From DASQBT01 sp049578545 (lineage in GTDB: Bacteria; Pseudomonadota; Gammaproteobacteria; Burkholderiales; Thiobacillaceae): 64,000 bases of DNA. Shown one piece after another: positions 52,949 through 62,229 of this stretch. Numbering within the stretch: the stretch's first letter is position 1; the number at the start of each line of letters is the position of its first letter. Position numbers and translations under genes: made by a program. The stretch spans positions 1 through 64,000 of the forward strand of contig JBAUMF010000068.1 of assembly GCA_049578545.1 (NCBI GenBank), read 5' to 3'. The notes under the pieces were generated by a model. The model was not told where the DNA came from and made no database searches. It saw only the letters and a program-made list of their open reading frames with translations.

Positions 52949-54238
52949 CTAGTTGAGAATGGAAGAGAAAGCCTGAAAGTAATTCGGGAAGGTCTTGTTC
53001 ACGCAAGCCGGATCATTGATCCTGACCGGCACGCCGCCCAAGGCCAGCAGAGAAAAACACATGGCCATGCGGTGATCATCATACGTATCAATGACAGCAT
53101 TGGGAGTGAGTGACGATGGCGAAGTGACACGAATGAAGTCGGCCCCCTCCTCGACGGTGGCACCCACTTTGCGCAGCTCAGTCGCCATCGCAGCAATGCG
53201 GTCGGTTTCCTTGACTCGCCATGAGCCAATATTGGTCAGTGTCGTCGTGCCATCGGCAAAAAGGGCAAGCACAGCCAGCGTCATGGCCGCATCGGGAATA
53301 TGGTTGCAGTCCAGATCCAATGCATGGAGTTTGTCGGCGCAACCCAGACGGCATTCAATCCAGTTGGCGCCGAAGCTTATTTCCGCGCCCATCCGGGCGA
53401 GTGCAGCGGCAAACTGAACATCGCCTTGCAGGCTGCTGCGCCCCACGCCCTCCACCCGCACCGGCCCGTGACCAATGGCACCCGCCGCCAGAAAATACGA
53501 GGCCGACGAGGCGTCGCCCTCAACATGGATTGTTCCCGGACTTTTATACACACCCGCCGGCACGACAAACCGTTCCCAGTCCTCCCGATGTACCTTTACA
53601 CCATAACGTTCCATCAAGCCGAGCGTAATGCCGATATAGGGCTTGGAAATCAGTTCACCCTCGACCTTGATGACCACATCGCGTCCGCTTAGCGGGGCCG
53701 AAAGCAGCAACCCCGTCAGAAACTGGCTGGAAACATTGCCCCTGACAGAGACTTCCGCCACCCTGGCAGCGCTGCCCGGCTGGATCGCCAAAGGCGAGAA
53801 TCCCTCCTTGCCCAGATAATTGATTTGGGCACCCAATTGCCTCAACGCATCAACCAGGTCACCGACAGGGCGCTCCTGCATGCGCGGTATGCCGGAAAGC
53901 CGATAATCGCCCCCAGACAGTGCGCACGCTGCAGTCAGCGAACGGAAGGCGGTGCCCGCATTACCCAAAAACAATTCCGCGCGCTTGACCGGAAACGTAC
54001 CTCCCACACCGGTGATCGTGTAATCGTCAGTTTCGCCGTGGCGATCAACGCGCACCCCCAATTTGCCCAATGCATCCTGCATGACTTTTGTGTCATCCGA
54101 GGCCAGCAGGTCTTTGACCTCAGTCGAGCCAGAAGCCAGTGCTGACAATAGCAACACGCGGTTGGAAATGCTCTTAGATCCGGGCAGTTTCACGGTTCCG
54201 CGTGCGCCCTTGGCCGGTGGTAAATTCAGGTAATCCAC
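52949..54238 (-). CDS. aroA: EPSP synthase (3-phosphoshikimate 1-carboxyvinyltransferase)
   Basis: 429 residues. KLPGSKSISNRVLLL (18-32) binds shikimate 3-phosphate; LGNAGTAFRSL and RVKETDRIAAM are the second and third signatures. Sixth step of the shikimate pathway. Gap of 2 bp after tyrA. The variant LGNAGTAFR has Ala where LFLGNAGTAMR-type enzymes have Met after TA; no functional inference drawn. Confidence 0.97.
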   Translation of the reverse strand: MDYLNLPPAKGARGTVKLPGSKSISNRVLLLSALASGSTEVKDLLASDDTKVMQDALGKLGVRVDRHGETDDYTITGVGGTFPVKRAELFLGNAGTAFRSLTAACALSGGDYRLSGIPRMQERPVGDLVDALRQLGAQINYLGKEGFSPLAIQPGSAARVAEVSVRGNVSSQFLTGLLLSAPLSGRDVVIKVEGELISKPYIGITLGLMERYGVKVHREDWERFVVPAGVYKSPGTIHVEGDASSASYFLAAGAIGHGPVRVEGVGRSSLQGDVQFAAALARMGAEISFGANWIECRLGCADKLHALDLDCNHIPDAAMTLAVLALFADGTTTLTNIGSWRVKETDRIAAMATELRKVGATVEEGADFIRVTSPSSLTPNAVIDTYDDHRMAMCFSLLALGGVPVRINDPACVNKTFPNYFQAFSSILN

Positions 54239-54240
54239 TG

Positions 54241-55110
54241 CTATTCCTGCTTGGCCCAGATATCGCGCGCTTGCTGCGCGCGGGAAAATATCTTTATCAG
54301 CCTATCGCCATCGGCTGCCGTCAATGCAGCCTTCAATTCATCCAGTTTGGATTCATACGAAGCCAGTTCGATCAATAAGGCCTCTCGATTGGCGAGGGAA
54401 ATGTCACGCCACATTTCAGGGCTGCTGCCTGCAATACGGGTAAAGTCGCGGAAACCACTGGCAGCATAATTGAAAAACAAATCCCGGTCAGGTCGGCTGG
54501 CCAGCATATCAACCAGCGCGTAGGCCAGAAGATGCGGCAGGTGGCTTACTGCCGCAAAAACATGATCATGCTGGGCGGCTTTCATCAAAGTCACTTTCGC
54601 GCCACAAGCCTGCCAGGCGGATTGAGCTTTCACAAGTGCCTTGACGTTTGTTTCCGGCAGCGGTGTCAGCACCACATTTTTCCCCTTGAACAAGTCCGCC
54701 CGTGCAGCCTGTGCTCCGGAGGTCTCGGCGCCTGCAATCGGATGACCCGGGACGAATCGGGACAGATTGGTCGCGAGTTGGCACTGTGCCATTGCGATCA
54801 CATTTTGTTTGGTGCTGCCCGCATCCGAGACGACCGCATCCGGCCCAAGGTACGCAGCAATGGCCAGCATTACGCCTTCCATCTGACCTACCGGGACGGC
54901 AAGAAGAATAAAATCAGCGCCTTGCACTGCAGAGGCCGCATCGGGTGCGGCCTCATCCACTATCCCTCGTCGCTTCGCAGTCTCCAGATTGGACTGACTG
55001 CGCCCTGCGCCAACCACAACGCCCACCTGATCGGCCTGCTTTAGTGCAAGCGCGAACGAGCCACCAATGAGGCCGGTTCCAATAATGGCAAGACGTTCGA
55101 TCAGCGGCAT
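54241..55110 (-). CDS. tyrA: Prephenate dehydrogenase
   Basis: 289 residues from the ATG at 55108-55110 (MPLIERLAIIGTGLIGGSFAL); the 11-residue upstream extension lies within hisC. NAD-binding GTGLIGGS, then GHPIAGAETSG with the active-site His region and FVPGHP. Monofunctional, as usual in this operon. Overlaps the hisC stop by 10 bp. Confidence 0.95.
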   Translation of the reverse strand: MPLIERLAIIGTGLIGGSFALALKQADQVGVVVGAGRSQSNLETAKRRGIVDEAAPDAASAVQGADFILLAVPVGQMEGVMLAIAAYLGPDAVVSDAGSTKQNVIAMAQCQLATNLSRFVPGHPIAGAETSGAQAARADLFKGKNVVLTPLPETNVKALVKAQSAWQACGAKVTLMKAAQHDHVFAAVSHLPHLLAYALVDMLASRPDRDLFFNYAASGFRDFTRIAGSSPEMWRDISLANREALLIELASYESKLDELKAALTAADGDRLIKIFSRAQQARDIWAKQE

Positions 55111-56213
55111 TCGTTTAGCGCCTCCTCCAGAGCCAGCAGGCACTTGGCATTTTCCTGCGCCAGGCCGATGCTGATGCGCAAGTGCTCTGGCATCGCGTAG
55201 CTACCCACGGGACGCACAATCACCCCTCTTCTAAGCAAGGCCTCGAATATAGCCTGTGCCACCCCTACCCTGACCCCGATGAAGTTTCCTGCCGACGGAA
55301 TGTAGTCAAGTTTGAGTTTTTCAAATCCCTGAACAAGCTGTTTCATGCCCAATTGATTGAGTGCATAACTGCGCCCGATGAATTCGTCATCACTGAGCGC
55401 AGCTTCGGCGGCGGCAAGCGCTGGACCGTTCACGTTGAAAGGCTGGCGTACCCGGTTCATCAGGTCGGCAACCGCGATGCTGCTCAGGCCATAACCTACA
55501 CGCAACCCCGCCAGGCCGTACGCTTTGGAGAAGGTGCGGCTAACGACCACATTGGGAAACCGCTCCAGCCACTCCATCGCGCGAGACTGTCGCTCCGCAG
55601 GAAGATACTCGCCATACGCTTCATCCAGGACCACCACTACATGGCTTGGCACTGCTTTCAGAAAGGCTTCGAGCTCGTCATTGGATACCAGTGTACCAGT
55701 GGGATTGTTTGGGTTGGCGATGAACACCACACGGGTATCATCCATGATCGCTGCCTGCATGGCTGTGAGGTCATGACCAAAATTCTTTGCCGGTGCTTCA
55801 ATGCCGGTTGCGCCAATGGCCCGCACGGCAAGCGGATAAACGGCGAAGGCGTGCTCGGAATACACGGCAGATGTACCAGGAGCAAGAAAGGCCTGAGCGA
55901 CCAGTTCAAGAACATCATTCGAACCATTGCCCAGCACGATGCGATTGGCTTTGATGCCAAGTTTGCGTGTCAATGCAGACTTCAAGCCAAAGCCACTTCC
56001 ATCTGGATAGCGCGCAAGATCAGCCAGCGAAGCTTCTGCCGCTTGCAGGCCCTTTGGGCTTGCTCCAAGCGGATTCTCATTAGAGGCCAGCTTGACGATG
56101 GTCTTTTCCGCAAGGCCCAGTTCACGCGCCAGTTCGGAAATGGGTTTGCCGGGCTGATAAGGTGCAAGTGCGCGGATGTTGGCTGGGGCCCGCTCGCAGG
56201 GATCGCAAATCAT
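55101..56213 (-). CDS. hisC: Histidinol-phosphate aminotransferase
   Basis: 370 residues from ATG 56211-56213 (MICDPCERAPANIRALAPYQ), 5 bp after the pheA stop; the longer frame upstream would overlap pheA. PLP lysine in SRTFSKAYGLAGLRVGYG near 224. Its place between pheA and tyrA is typical of the second HisC copy of Proteobacteria, which may also transaminate aromatic keto acids. Confidence 0.94.
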   Translation of the reverse strand: MICDPCERAPANIRALAPYQPGKPISELARELGLAEKTIVKLASNENPLGASPKGLQAAEASLADLARYPDGSGFGLKSALTRKLGIKANRIVLGNGSNDVLELVAQAFLAPGTSAVYSEHAFAVYPLAVRAIGATGIEAPAKNFGHDLTAMQAAIMDDTRVVFIANPNNPTGTLVSNDELEAFLKAVPSHVVVVLDEAYGEYLPAERQSRAMEWLERFPNVVVSRTFSKAYGLAGLRVGYGLSSIAVADLMNRVRQPFNVNGPALAAAEAALSDDEFIGRSYALNQLGMKQLVQGFEKLKLDYIPSAGNFIGVRVGVAQAIFEALLRRGVIVRPVGSYAMPEHLRISIGLAQENAKCLLALEEALNECR

Positions 56214-56218
56214 CTGAT

Positions 56219-57289
56219 TCAAGCGTTGGTGGCAGATGGGTAGGATCCAAGCACCTTGATCATGGCCGCCTTGCTGCTCACTTGTGCCAACACGGCTGCA
56301 ACCTTGGCATCCTGCCGGTGTCCCTCGCAATCAACAAAGAACAGGTACTCCCAATTGCCCTGTCGCGCCGGACGCGATTCCAGTTTGGTCAGCGATACGC
56401 TTGCCTCGGAAAAGGGTTTGAGCAATTCAACCAGGGCACCAGGCCGGTTTGGAATGGAAAGTACCAAGGAAGTCTTGTCCCTGCCGGATGGGGATGCATC
56501 CTGCAAGGACAGGACCAGGAAACGCGTCGTGTTATTGGGCTCATCCTCAATGCGTGGACTGATCACCTGAAGATCGTAAATCTCGGCCGCCGTTTCGCTT
56601 GCAATCGCCGCGGCAGTGTGATCAAGACTGGCAAGCCTCGCCGCTTCGGCGTTGCTTGTCACGCTGACTCTTTCCACCCCGGGCAGATTCTGGTTGAGCC
56701 AGTGCTGACACTGTCCAAGTGACTGTGCGTGACTGTAGACACGGGTGATGCCCTGCAAAACTCCGGTCTTGCGCAGCAGGTTCTGATGAACAGGCAAATA
56801 CACCTCCCCGCACACCTTGAGAGGCGAACCTACAATCAAATCCTGCGTGCGCGATACCGCGCCTTCAGTCGAATTTTCCACCGGCACCACACAGTAATCG
56901 GCCTTGCCGATTTCCACCGAGCGGAATGCTTCATCGATTGTGGTGCAGGGGACATCACCAATGGCGTGGCCGAAATGCTTGTGCACCGCAGCCTGACTGA
57001 ACGTGCCTTCGGGACCCAGATAGGCGATGCGCAAATGCTGTTCAAGATCACGACAGGCAGACATGACTTCCCGGAACAACCGCTCCACCGTGTCGCCTGA
57101 AAGCGGGCCCGGATTGGCATCGAGCATGCGGCGGACCACGTGCGCTTCACGTTCCGGCCGGTAGATTCCCTCTCCATTCTTTGCCTGCCCCACAGCCTGG
57201 GCCAAACGTGCACGCTCAGAAAGCAGATTCAATATCTGGCTGTCGATGACGTCAATCTGGTCACGCAGTTTGGAGAGTTCGTCACTCAT
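56219..57289 (-). CDS. pheA: Chorismate mutase/prephenate dehydratase
   Basis: 356 residues. N-terminal chorismate mutase (1-85: LRDQIDVIDSQILNLLSERA), prephenate dehydratase (about 90-270: YLGPEGTFSQAA, CVVPVENSTEGAV), C-terminal ACT domain (about 280-350) with SIPNRPGALVE and LESRPAR for phenylalanine feedback. Bifunctional P-protein of phenylalanine synthesis. The start overlaps the serA stop by 4 bp (ATGA). Confidence 0.97.
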   Translation of the reverse strand: MSDELSKLRDQIDVIDSQILNLLSERARLAQAVGQAKNGEGIYRPEREAHVVRRMLDANPGPLSGDTVERLFREVMSACRDLEQHLRIAYLGPEGTFSQAAVHKHFGHAIGDVPCTTIDEAFRSVEIGKADYCVVPVENSTEGAVSRTQDLIVGSPLKVCGEVYLPVHQNLLRKTGVLQGITRVYSHAQSLGQCQHWLNQNLPGVERVSVTSNAEAARLASLDHTAAAIASETAAEIYDLQVISPRIEDEPNNTTRFLVLSLQDASPSGRDKTSLVLSIPNRPGALVELLKPFSEASVSLTKLESRPARQGNWEYLFFVDCEGHRQDAKVAAVLAQVSSKAAMIKVLGSYPSATNA

Positions 57290-58461
57290 GCAGGCAAATA
57301 ACGGACATTGAGCACGCCGTTGATGGCGCGAATCTTGTCGAGCACGGCATCGGAAACCGCGCTGTCAACGTCCACTAGGGTATAGGCCATACCCCCCTTG
57401 GACATATTGACCATGTTGTGGATATTCAGGCCAGCCTCAGCCATGGCAGTGGAGATCTGGCCCAACATGTTGGGCACATTTGAATTGGCAATCGCCACAC
57501 GGAAGTTGGATTCCCGATCCATGCGCACGTTGGGGAAGTTGACCGAGTTGAGGATGTTGCCATTTTCCAGGTAATCGGACACCTGCTCGGCCACCATGAC
57601 AGCGCAATTCTCTTCAGCTTCCTCGGTGGAAGCGCCAAGGTGCGGCAGCGTCACCACATCGGGTCGGCCCTTCAGGGCATTGGCGGGAAAATCGCAGATA
57701 TAGGCGCGGATGCGCTTTTCATCCAGCCCGGCGACCACGGCTGCATTGTCCACCACTCCTTCGCGGGCGAAATTGAGCAGTACCATGCCAGGCTTCATCA
57801 GGGCAACGCGCTGGGTGTTGATCAGATTGCGGGTAGCGTCGATCAGCGGAACATGCACGGAGATGAAATCGGCGCTCTTCACCACTTCTTCCACAGATCC
57901 CGCCTTCTTCACGCTGGATGGAAGGCGCCAGGCCGCTTCCACGGTGATGCTCGGATCAAAGCCAATCACGTTCATTCCCAGCTTGATGGCGATATCCGCG
58001 ACCATCGAACCGATCGCCCCCAGGCCGATGATGCCCAGCGTGCGGCCGGGCAGTTCAATCCCGGCAAAATTCTTCTTGCCCGCCTCCACCGCCTTGTGCA
58101 TTTCCTCGTCGGTGCCGGTAACGTTGCCGGCAAAGTTGATCGCTGGAACCAGATTGCGCGCCCCCATCAACAGGCCTGCTGTCACCAGTTCCTTGACTGC
58201 GTTCGCATTGGCGCCCGGTGCATTGAATACCGGCACGCCCCGCTCGCTCATCTTGCCGACTGGAATGTTGTTGGTACCTGCCCCAGCGCGGCCGATGGCC
58301 TTGACTGTGGCCGGTATGTCCATGTCGTGCATGTTGGCGGAACGGACCAGGATGGCGTCGGGGTTGGCAATGCCATCGCCCACTTCATAGCTGGCCGGCA
58401 GACGGGCAAGCCCGCGGCTCGAAATCTTGTTCAGGGTCTGGATGCGGAAGGATTTAGCCAT
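57286..58461 (-). CDS. serA: D-3-phosphoglycerate dehydrogenase
   Basis: 391 residues. NAD-binding GLGAIGSMVADIAIKLGM near 147-164, catalytic NFAREGVVD Arg, Glu region and LPHLGAST His. C-terminal ACT domain (about 320-391: NVPNMLGQISTAMAEAGLNI), likely serine feedback. First step of serine synthesis. Overlaps serC by 8 bp. Confidence 0.95.
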   Translation of the reverse strand: MAKSFRIQTLNKISSRGLARLPASYEVGDGIANPDAILVRSANMHDMDIPATVKAIGRAGAGTNNIPVGKMSERGVPVFNAPGANANAVKELVTAGLLMGARNLVPAINFAGNVTGTDEEMHKAVEAGKKNFAGIELPGRTLGIIGLGAIGSMVADIAIKLGMNVIGFDPSITVEAAWRLPSSVKKAGSVEEVVKSADFISVHVPLIDATRNLINTQRVALMKPGMVLLNFAREGVVDNAAVVAGLDEKRIRAYICDFPANALKGRPDVVTLPHLGASTEEAEENCAVMVAEQVSDYLENGNILNSVNFPNVRMDRESNFRVAIANSNVPNMLGQISTAMAEAGLNIHNMVNMSKGGMAYTLVDVDSAVSDAVLDKIRAINGVLNVRYLPA

Positions 58462-59533
58462 TTTTCTTCTCGAAGTCCTTCATGTAAGCGACCAGCGCAG
58501 CCACGCCTTCCATTGGCATGGCGTTGTAAATGGACGCACGCATCCCGCCCACCGAACGATGGCCCTTGAGTTGCAGCAGCCCACTTTCCTTGGCCCCCTT
58601 GAGGAAGGCTTCATCCAGCGCCGCGTCCTTCAGGGTAAAGGGCACGTTCATGCGCGAGCGGTTTTCCTTCGCCACGGGTGAATGGTAGAAACCGGTACTG
58701 TCGAGGTAGTCATACAGCAGTCCCGATTTTTCCACATTGATCTTTTCCATTGCCGCCAGGCCGCCCAGCTTTTTCAGCCACTGGAACACCAGGCCGGCAA
58801 CGTACATGCCGTACGTGGGTGGCGTGTTATACATGGAGTCGTTGTCCGCATGTGTCTTGTAATCGAACATGGTCGGCGTTCCTGACACGGTCTGGCCGAT
58901 CAGGTCGTCGCGCACGATGACAATGGTCAAGCCTGCCGGACCAATGTTCTTCTGCGCGCCGGCATATATCACCCCATAGCGGGAAACATCGACGGGCCGC
59001 GACAGGATGGTGGAGGACATGTCCGCCACCAGGGGCACGCTCCCAGTTTCCGGGGGCCAGAAAATTTCCACCCCGCCGATGGTTTCATTTGGGGTGTAGT
59101 GGACATAAGCCGCATTGGGATCAAGCTTCCATGCAGACTGGGCCGGCGCGTAGGAAAAGTTCTTGTCCTCGCTGCTGGCCACCACGTTCACGCTGGCAAA
59201 TTTCTTCGCTTCCTTTATAGCCTTTTTCGACCACTCGCCAGTGTTCAGATAATCCGCGCCGGTTTTGCCGCGCAGCAGGTTCATCGGCACCATGGCGAAC
59301 TGGCTGGACGCGCCGCCTTGCAGGAACAGCACCTTGTAGTTGGAAGGTATGTCCATCAATTCGCGCAGGTCGCCTTCGGCCTGGGCAGCAATGCCCATGA
59401 ATTCCTTGCCGCGATGGGACATTTCCATCACCGACATGCCAGAGCCGTGCCAGTCAGGCAACTCGGCCTGGGCTTGCAACAACACTTCTTTTGGGAGAAC
59501 TGCCGGACCGGCGGAAAAATTATGGATTTTCAT
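58454..59533 (-). CDS. serC: Phosphoserine aminotransferase
   Basis: 359 residues. FSAGPAVLPKEVLLQAQ start, PLP lysine in YAGAQKNIGPAG near 197, and VGGMRASIYNAMP end. Makes phosphoserine from 3-phosphohydroxypyruvate; also used in pyridoxine synthesis. Follows gyrA by 34 bp. Confidence 0.97.
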   Translation of the reverse strand: MKIHNFSAGPAVLPKEVLLQAQAELPDWHGSGMSVMEMSHRGKEFMGIAAQAEGDLRELMDIPSNYKVLFLQGGASSQFAMVPMNLLRGKTGADYLNTGEWSKKAIKEAKKFASVNVVASSEDKNFSYAPAQSAWKLDPNAAYVHYTPNETIGGVEIFWPPETGSVPLVADMSSTILSRPVDVSRYGVIYAGAQKNIGPAGLTIVIVRDDLIGQTVSGTPTMFDYKTHADNDSMYNTPPTYGMYVAGLVFQWLKKLGGLAAMEKINVEKSGLLYDYLDSTGFYHSPVAKENRSRMNVPFTLKDAALDEAFLKGAKESGLLQLKGHRSVGGMRASIYNAMPMEGVAALVAYMKDFEKKNG

Positions 59534-59567
59534 GATTATTTCGCTTGATGATTAATTGGTTTGCTGT

Positions 59568-62123
59568 TTAATTGGTTGGTTCTGGTTCTTCGGTTTCAAC
59601 AACTTTTTCGAGGCCGGCGAGTATTTCGCCCTCATCCAGGTTGATCAGGGTGACACCCTGGGTCGCGCGGCCCATCTCGCGGATTTCTTTCACCCGGGTG
59701 CGGATCAGCACGCCGCCGGTGCCAATCAGCATGATTTCGTCGTCTTCCTTGACCAGGGTCGCGGCCACGACCTTGCCGTTGCGGGCGGTGGTCTGAATCG
59801 CAATCATGCCCTGGGTGGCACGGGCATGGCGGGTGTATTCGGTGATGGAAGTCCGCTTGCCAAATCCGTTCTCGGTGGCAGTCAGCACGGAATCGGTCTC
59901 GTCTTCCGCAACCAGCAGGGAAATCACCTGTTGGCCCTTGCCCAGTCGCATGCCGATCACGCCGCGCGCATTGCGGCCCATGGGACGCACATCGTTCTCG
60001 TCAAAACGTACCGCCTTGCCGCCATTGGAAAACAGCATGACATCGTGCTTGCCATCGGTAATCGCTGCGCCGATAAGGTAATCCTCATCGTCCAGTCCGA
60101 CGGCGATGATGCCGGCCGAACGCGGCCGGGAAAATTCGCTGAGGGGAGTTTTCTTGACGATGCCATTGGCCGTCGCCATGAAGACATAGTGGTCGTCATC
60201 AAACGCCTTGACCGGCATGAGAGTGTTGATCTTCTCTCCATCCGTCAGCGGAAGCATGTTGACAATGGGCTTGCCGCGGCTGATACGGCCGCCCTGCGGC
60301 ACGTTGTAGACCTTGAGCCAATACAGACGTCCACGGTTGGAGAAGCACAGGATGTAGTCGTGGGTGTTGGCAACGAACAGGCGTTCGATGAAGTCGTCTT
60401 CCCGCGTGCCTGCCGCCTGCTTGCCGCGGCCGCCGCGCTTCTGCGCCCGATAGTCATCCAGTGGCTGAGTCTTGATATAGCCGGCATGCGACAGGGTCAC
60501 CACCATGTCCTCGGGCGCGATCAGGTCTTCCATGCTCAGGTCCTGCGCATCCTGGACGATCACCGAGCGGCGCTTGTCGCCAAACTGGGCTTTGATCTCC
60601 GTCAGTTCATCGCCGATGATCGTAGTGATGCGCGACGGATTGGCGAGAATATCGAGCAAGTCAGCAATGCGCTCCATGATCTCCTTGTACTCGCCGGTAA
60701 TCTTGTCCTGTTCCAGATTGGTGAGGCGCTGCAACTGCATTTCCAGAATGCGCTGGGCCTGGACTTCCGACAGGTGGTAACCATCATTGTGCAAGCCGTA
60801 CTGCACCCCCAGGCCAATGGGGCGGGAGAAATCCGGGTCGACACGGGCGAGCATTTCTTCCACCAGCGCCGAGCGCCACGCCTTTGCAAGCAACTGCTCC
60901 TTGGCAATGGCCGGGGTTTCGGATGCTTTGATAATGCGGATGATTTCATCCACATTGGCCAGCGCCACCGCCAGACCTTCGAGGATATGCCCCCGCTCGC
61001 GCGCCTTCTTGAGTTCGAATACGGTGCGCCGGGTAATGACCTCGCGCCGGTGGCGCAGGAAGGCATCCAGCATGTCCTTGAGGTTGAGCAGGCGCGGCTG
61101 GCCATCAACCAGGGCCACCATATTCATGCCGAAGGTGTCCTGCATCTGAGTCTGCTTGTACAGATTGTTCAGGATGACATCTGCGTTTTCGCCACGCTTC
61201 AGTTCGATGTAGACCCGCATGCCCGACTTGTCGGATTCGTCGCGCAGGTCAGCGATCCCGTCGATTTGCTTGTCGCGCACCAGTTCACCAATCTTGATGA
61301 GGAGATTGGCCTTGTTCACCTGATAGGGCAGTTCATCGATGATGATCGCCTGCTTGCCACCACTCTTGTCCACGTCTTCGATGTGGCAGGTGGCGCGCAT
61401 CACCACCCGGCCGCGGCCGGTGCGATAGCCATCCTTCACCCCGCCAGTGCCGTAGATGATGCCAGCGGTGGGGAAATCCGGTGCGGGCACAAGCTCGATC
61501 AGTTCGTCGATCGTGGTTTCCGGATTCTTCAGCAGGACCAACAGTGCATCGCAGACTTCAGTCAGATTGTGCGGTGGGATATTGGTCGCCATGCCCACCG
61601 CGATACCCGACGATCCATTGATCAGCAGATTCGGAATCTTGGCCGGCAGGACCAGCGGTTCATGTTCGGAGCCATCGTAGTTGGGGCCAAAATCGACGGT
61701 TTCCTTGTCGATGTCCGCCAGCAGTTCGTGGGCGATTTTCGCCATGCGGATTTCCGTATAGCGCATGGCGGCGGCGTTGTCGCCGTCTACCGAACCGAAG
61801 TTGCCCTGTCCGTCGATCAGCGGATAGCGCAGGGAGAAATCCTGCGCCATGCGCACGATGGTGTCGTACACTGCCGTGTCGCCGTGCGGGTGATACTTAC
61901 CGATGACGTCGCCGACGATACGCGCCGACTTCTTGTACGCCTTGTTCCAGTCGTTGCCCAGTTCGCTCATGGCGAACAGCACGCGGCGATGAACCGGCTT
62001 CAACCCATCGCGTACATCCGGCAGGGCCCGTCCCACAATCACGCTCATGGCGTAATCGAGATACGAGCGACGCATTTCTTCTTCCAGGCTGACCGGGAGA
62101 GTTTCCTTGGCGAATTGATCCAT
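59568..62123 (-). CDS. gyrA: DNA gyrase subunit A
   Basis: 851 residues. ALPDVRDGLKPVHRRVLFAM, catalytic Tyr122 in RYTEIRM, and the GyrA box QKRGGRG that allows negative supercoiling. The quinolone-determining region has Thr83 and Asp87 (HGDTAVYD); Thr83 is common in wild-type non-enteric bacteria, so no resistance is implied. Antisense to it is an equally long open frame which I regard as a shadow. Its promoter lies in the 106-bp gap shared with mtaD. Confidence 0.98.
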   Translation of the reverse strand: MDQFAKETLPVSLEEEMRRSYLDYAMSVIVGRALPDVRDGLKPVHRRVLFAMSELGNDWNKAYKKSARIVGDVIGKYHPHGDTAVYDTIVRMAQDFSLRYPLIDGQGNFGSVDGDNAAAMRYTEIRMAKIAHELLADIDKETVDFGPNYDGSEHEPLVLPAKIPNLLINGSSGIAVGMATNIPPHNLTEVCDALLVLLKNPETTIDELIELVPAPDFPTAGIIYGTGGVKDGYRTGRGRVVMRATCHIEDVDKSGGKQAIIIDELPYQVNKANLLIKIGELVRDKQIDGIADLRDESDKSGMRVYIELKRGENADVILNNLYKQTQMQDTFGMNMVALVDGQPRLLNLKDMLDAFLRHRREVITRRTVFELKKARERGHILEGLAVALANVDEIIRIIKASETPAIAKEQLLAKAWRSALVEEMLARVDPDFSRPIGLGVQYGLHNDGYHLSEVQAQRILEMQLQRLTNLEQDKITGEYKEIMERIADLLDILANPSRITTIIGDELTEIKAQFGDKRRSVIVQDAQDLSMEDLIAPEDMVVTLSHAGYIKTQPLDDYRAQKRGGRGKQAAGTREDDFIERLFVANTHDYILCFSNRGRLYWLKVYNVPQGGRISRGKPIVNMLPLTDGEKINTLMPVKAFDDDHYVFMATANGIVKKTPLSEFSRPRSAGIIAVGLDDEDYLIGAAITDGKHDVMLFSNGGKAVRFDENDVRPMGRNARGVIGMRLGKGQQVISLLVAEDETDSVLTATENGFGKRTSITEYTRHARATQGMIAIQTTARNGKVVAATLVKEDDEIMLIGTGGVLIRTRVKEIREMGRATQGVTLINLDEGEILAGLEKVVETEEPEPTN

Positions 62124-62229
62124 GAGGGAAAACAGCAGACCTAAAAGGCCATAATTCTAACATGGCCAGGGACCCGGCCGGAGGTGCTTGAAAGAGCAAG
62201 CACTGGCGGCTTTCCCTTACAATCCTGCC

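Noticed and set aside
56213..56330. N-terminal extension of hisC
   Set aside because: The extension overlaps pheA in another frame and has no similarity to HisC proteins; the ATG at 56213 lies just after the pheA stop.
59556..62144. 862-residue plus-strand open frame, antisense to and longer than gyrA
   Set aside because: It mirrors the gyrA frame codon for codon, shows no family motif, and is rich in His, Gln and Arg as expected of antisense reading of a GC-rich gene.
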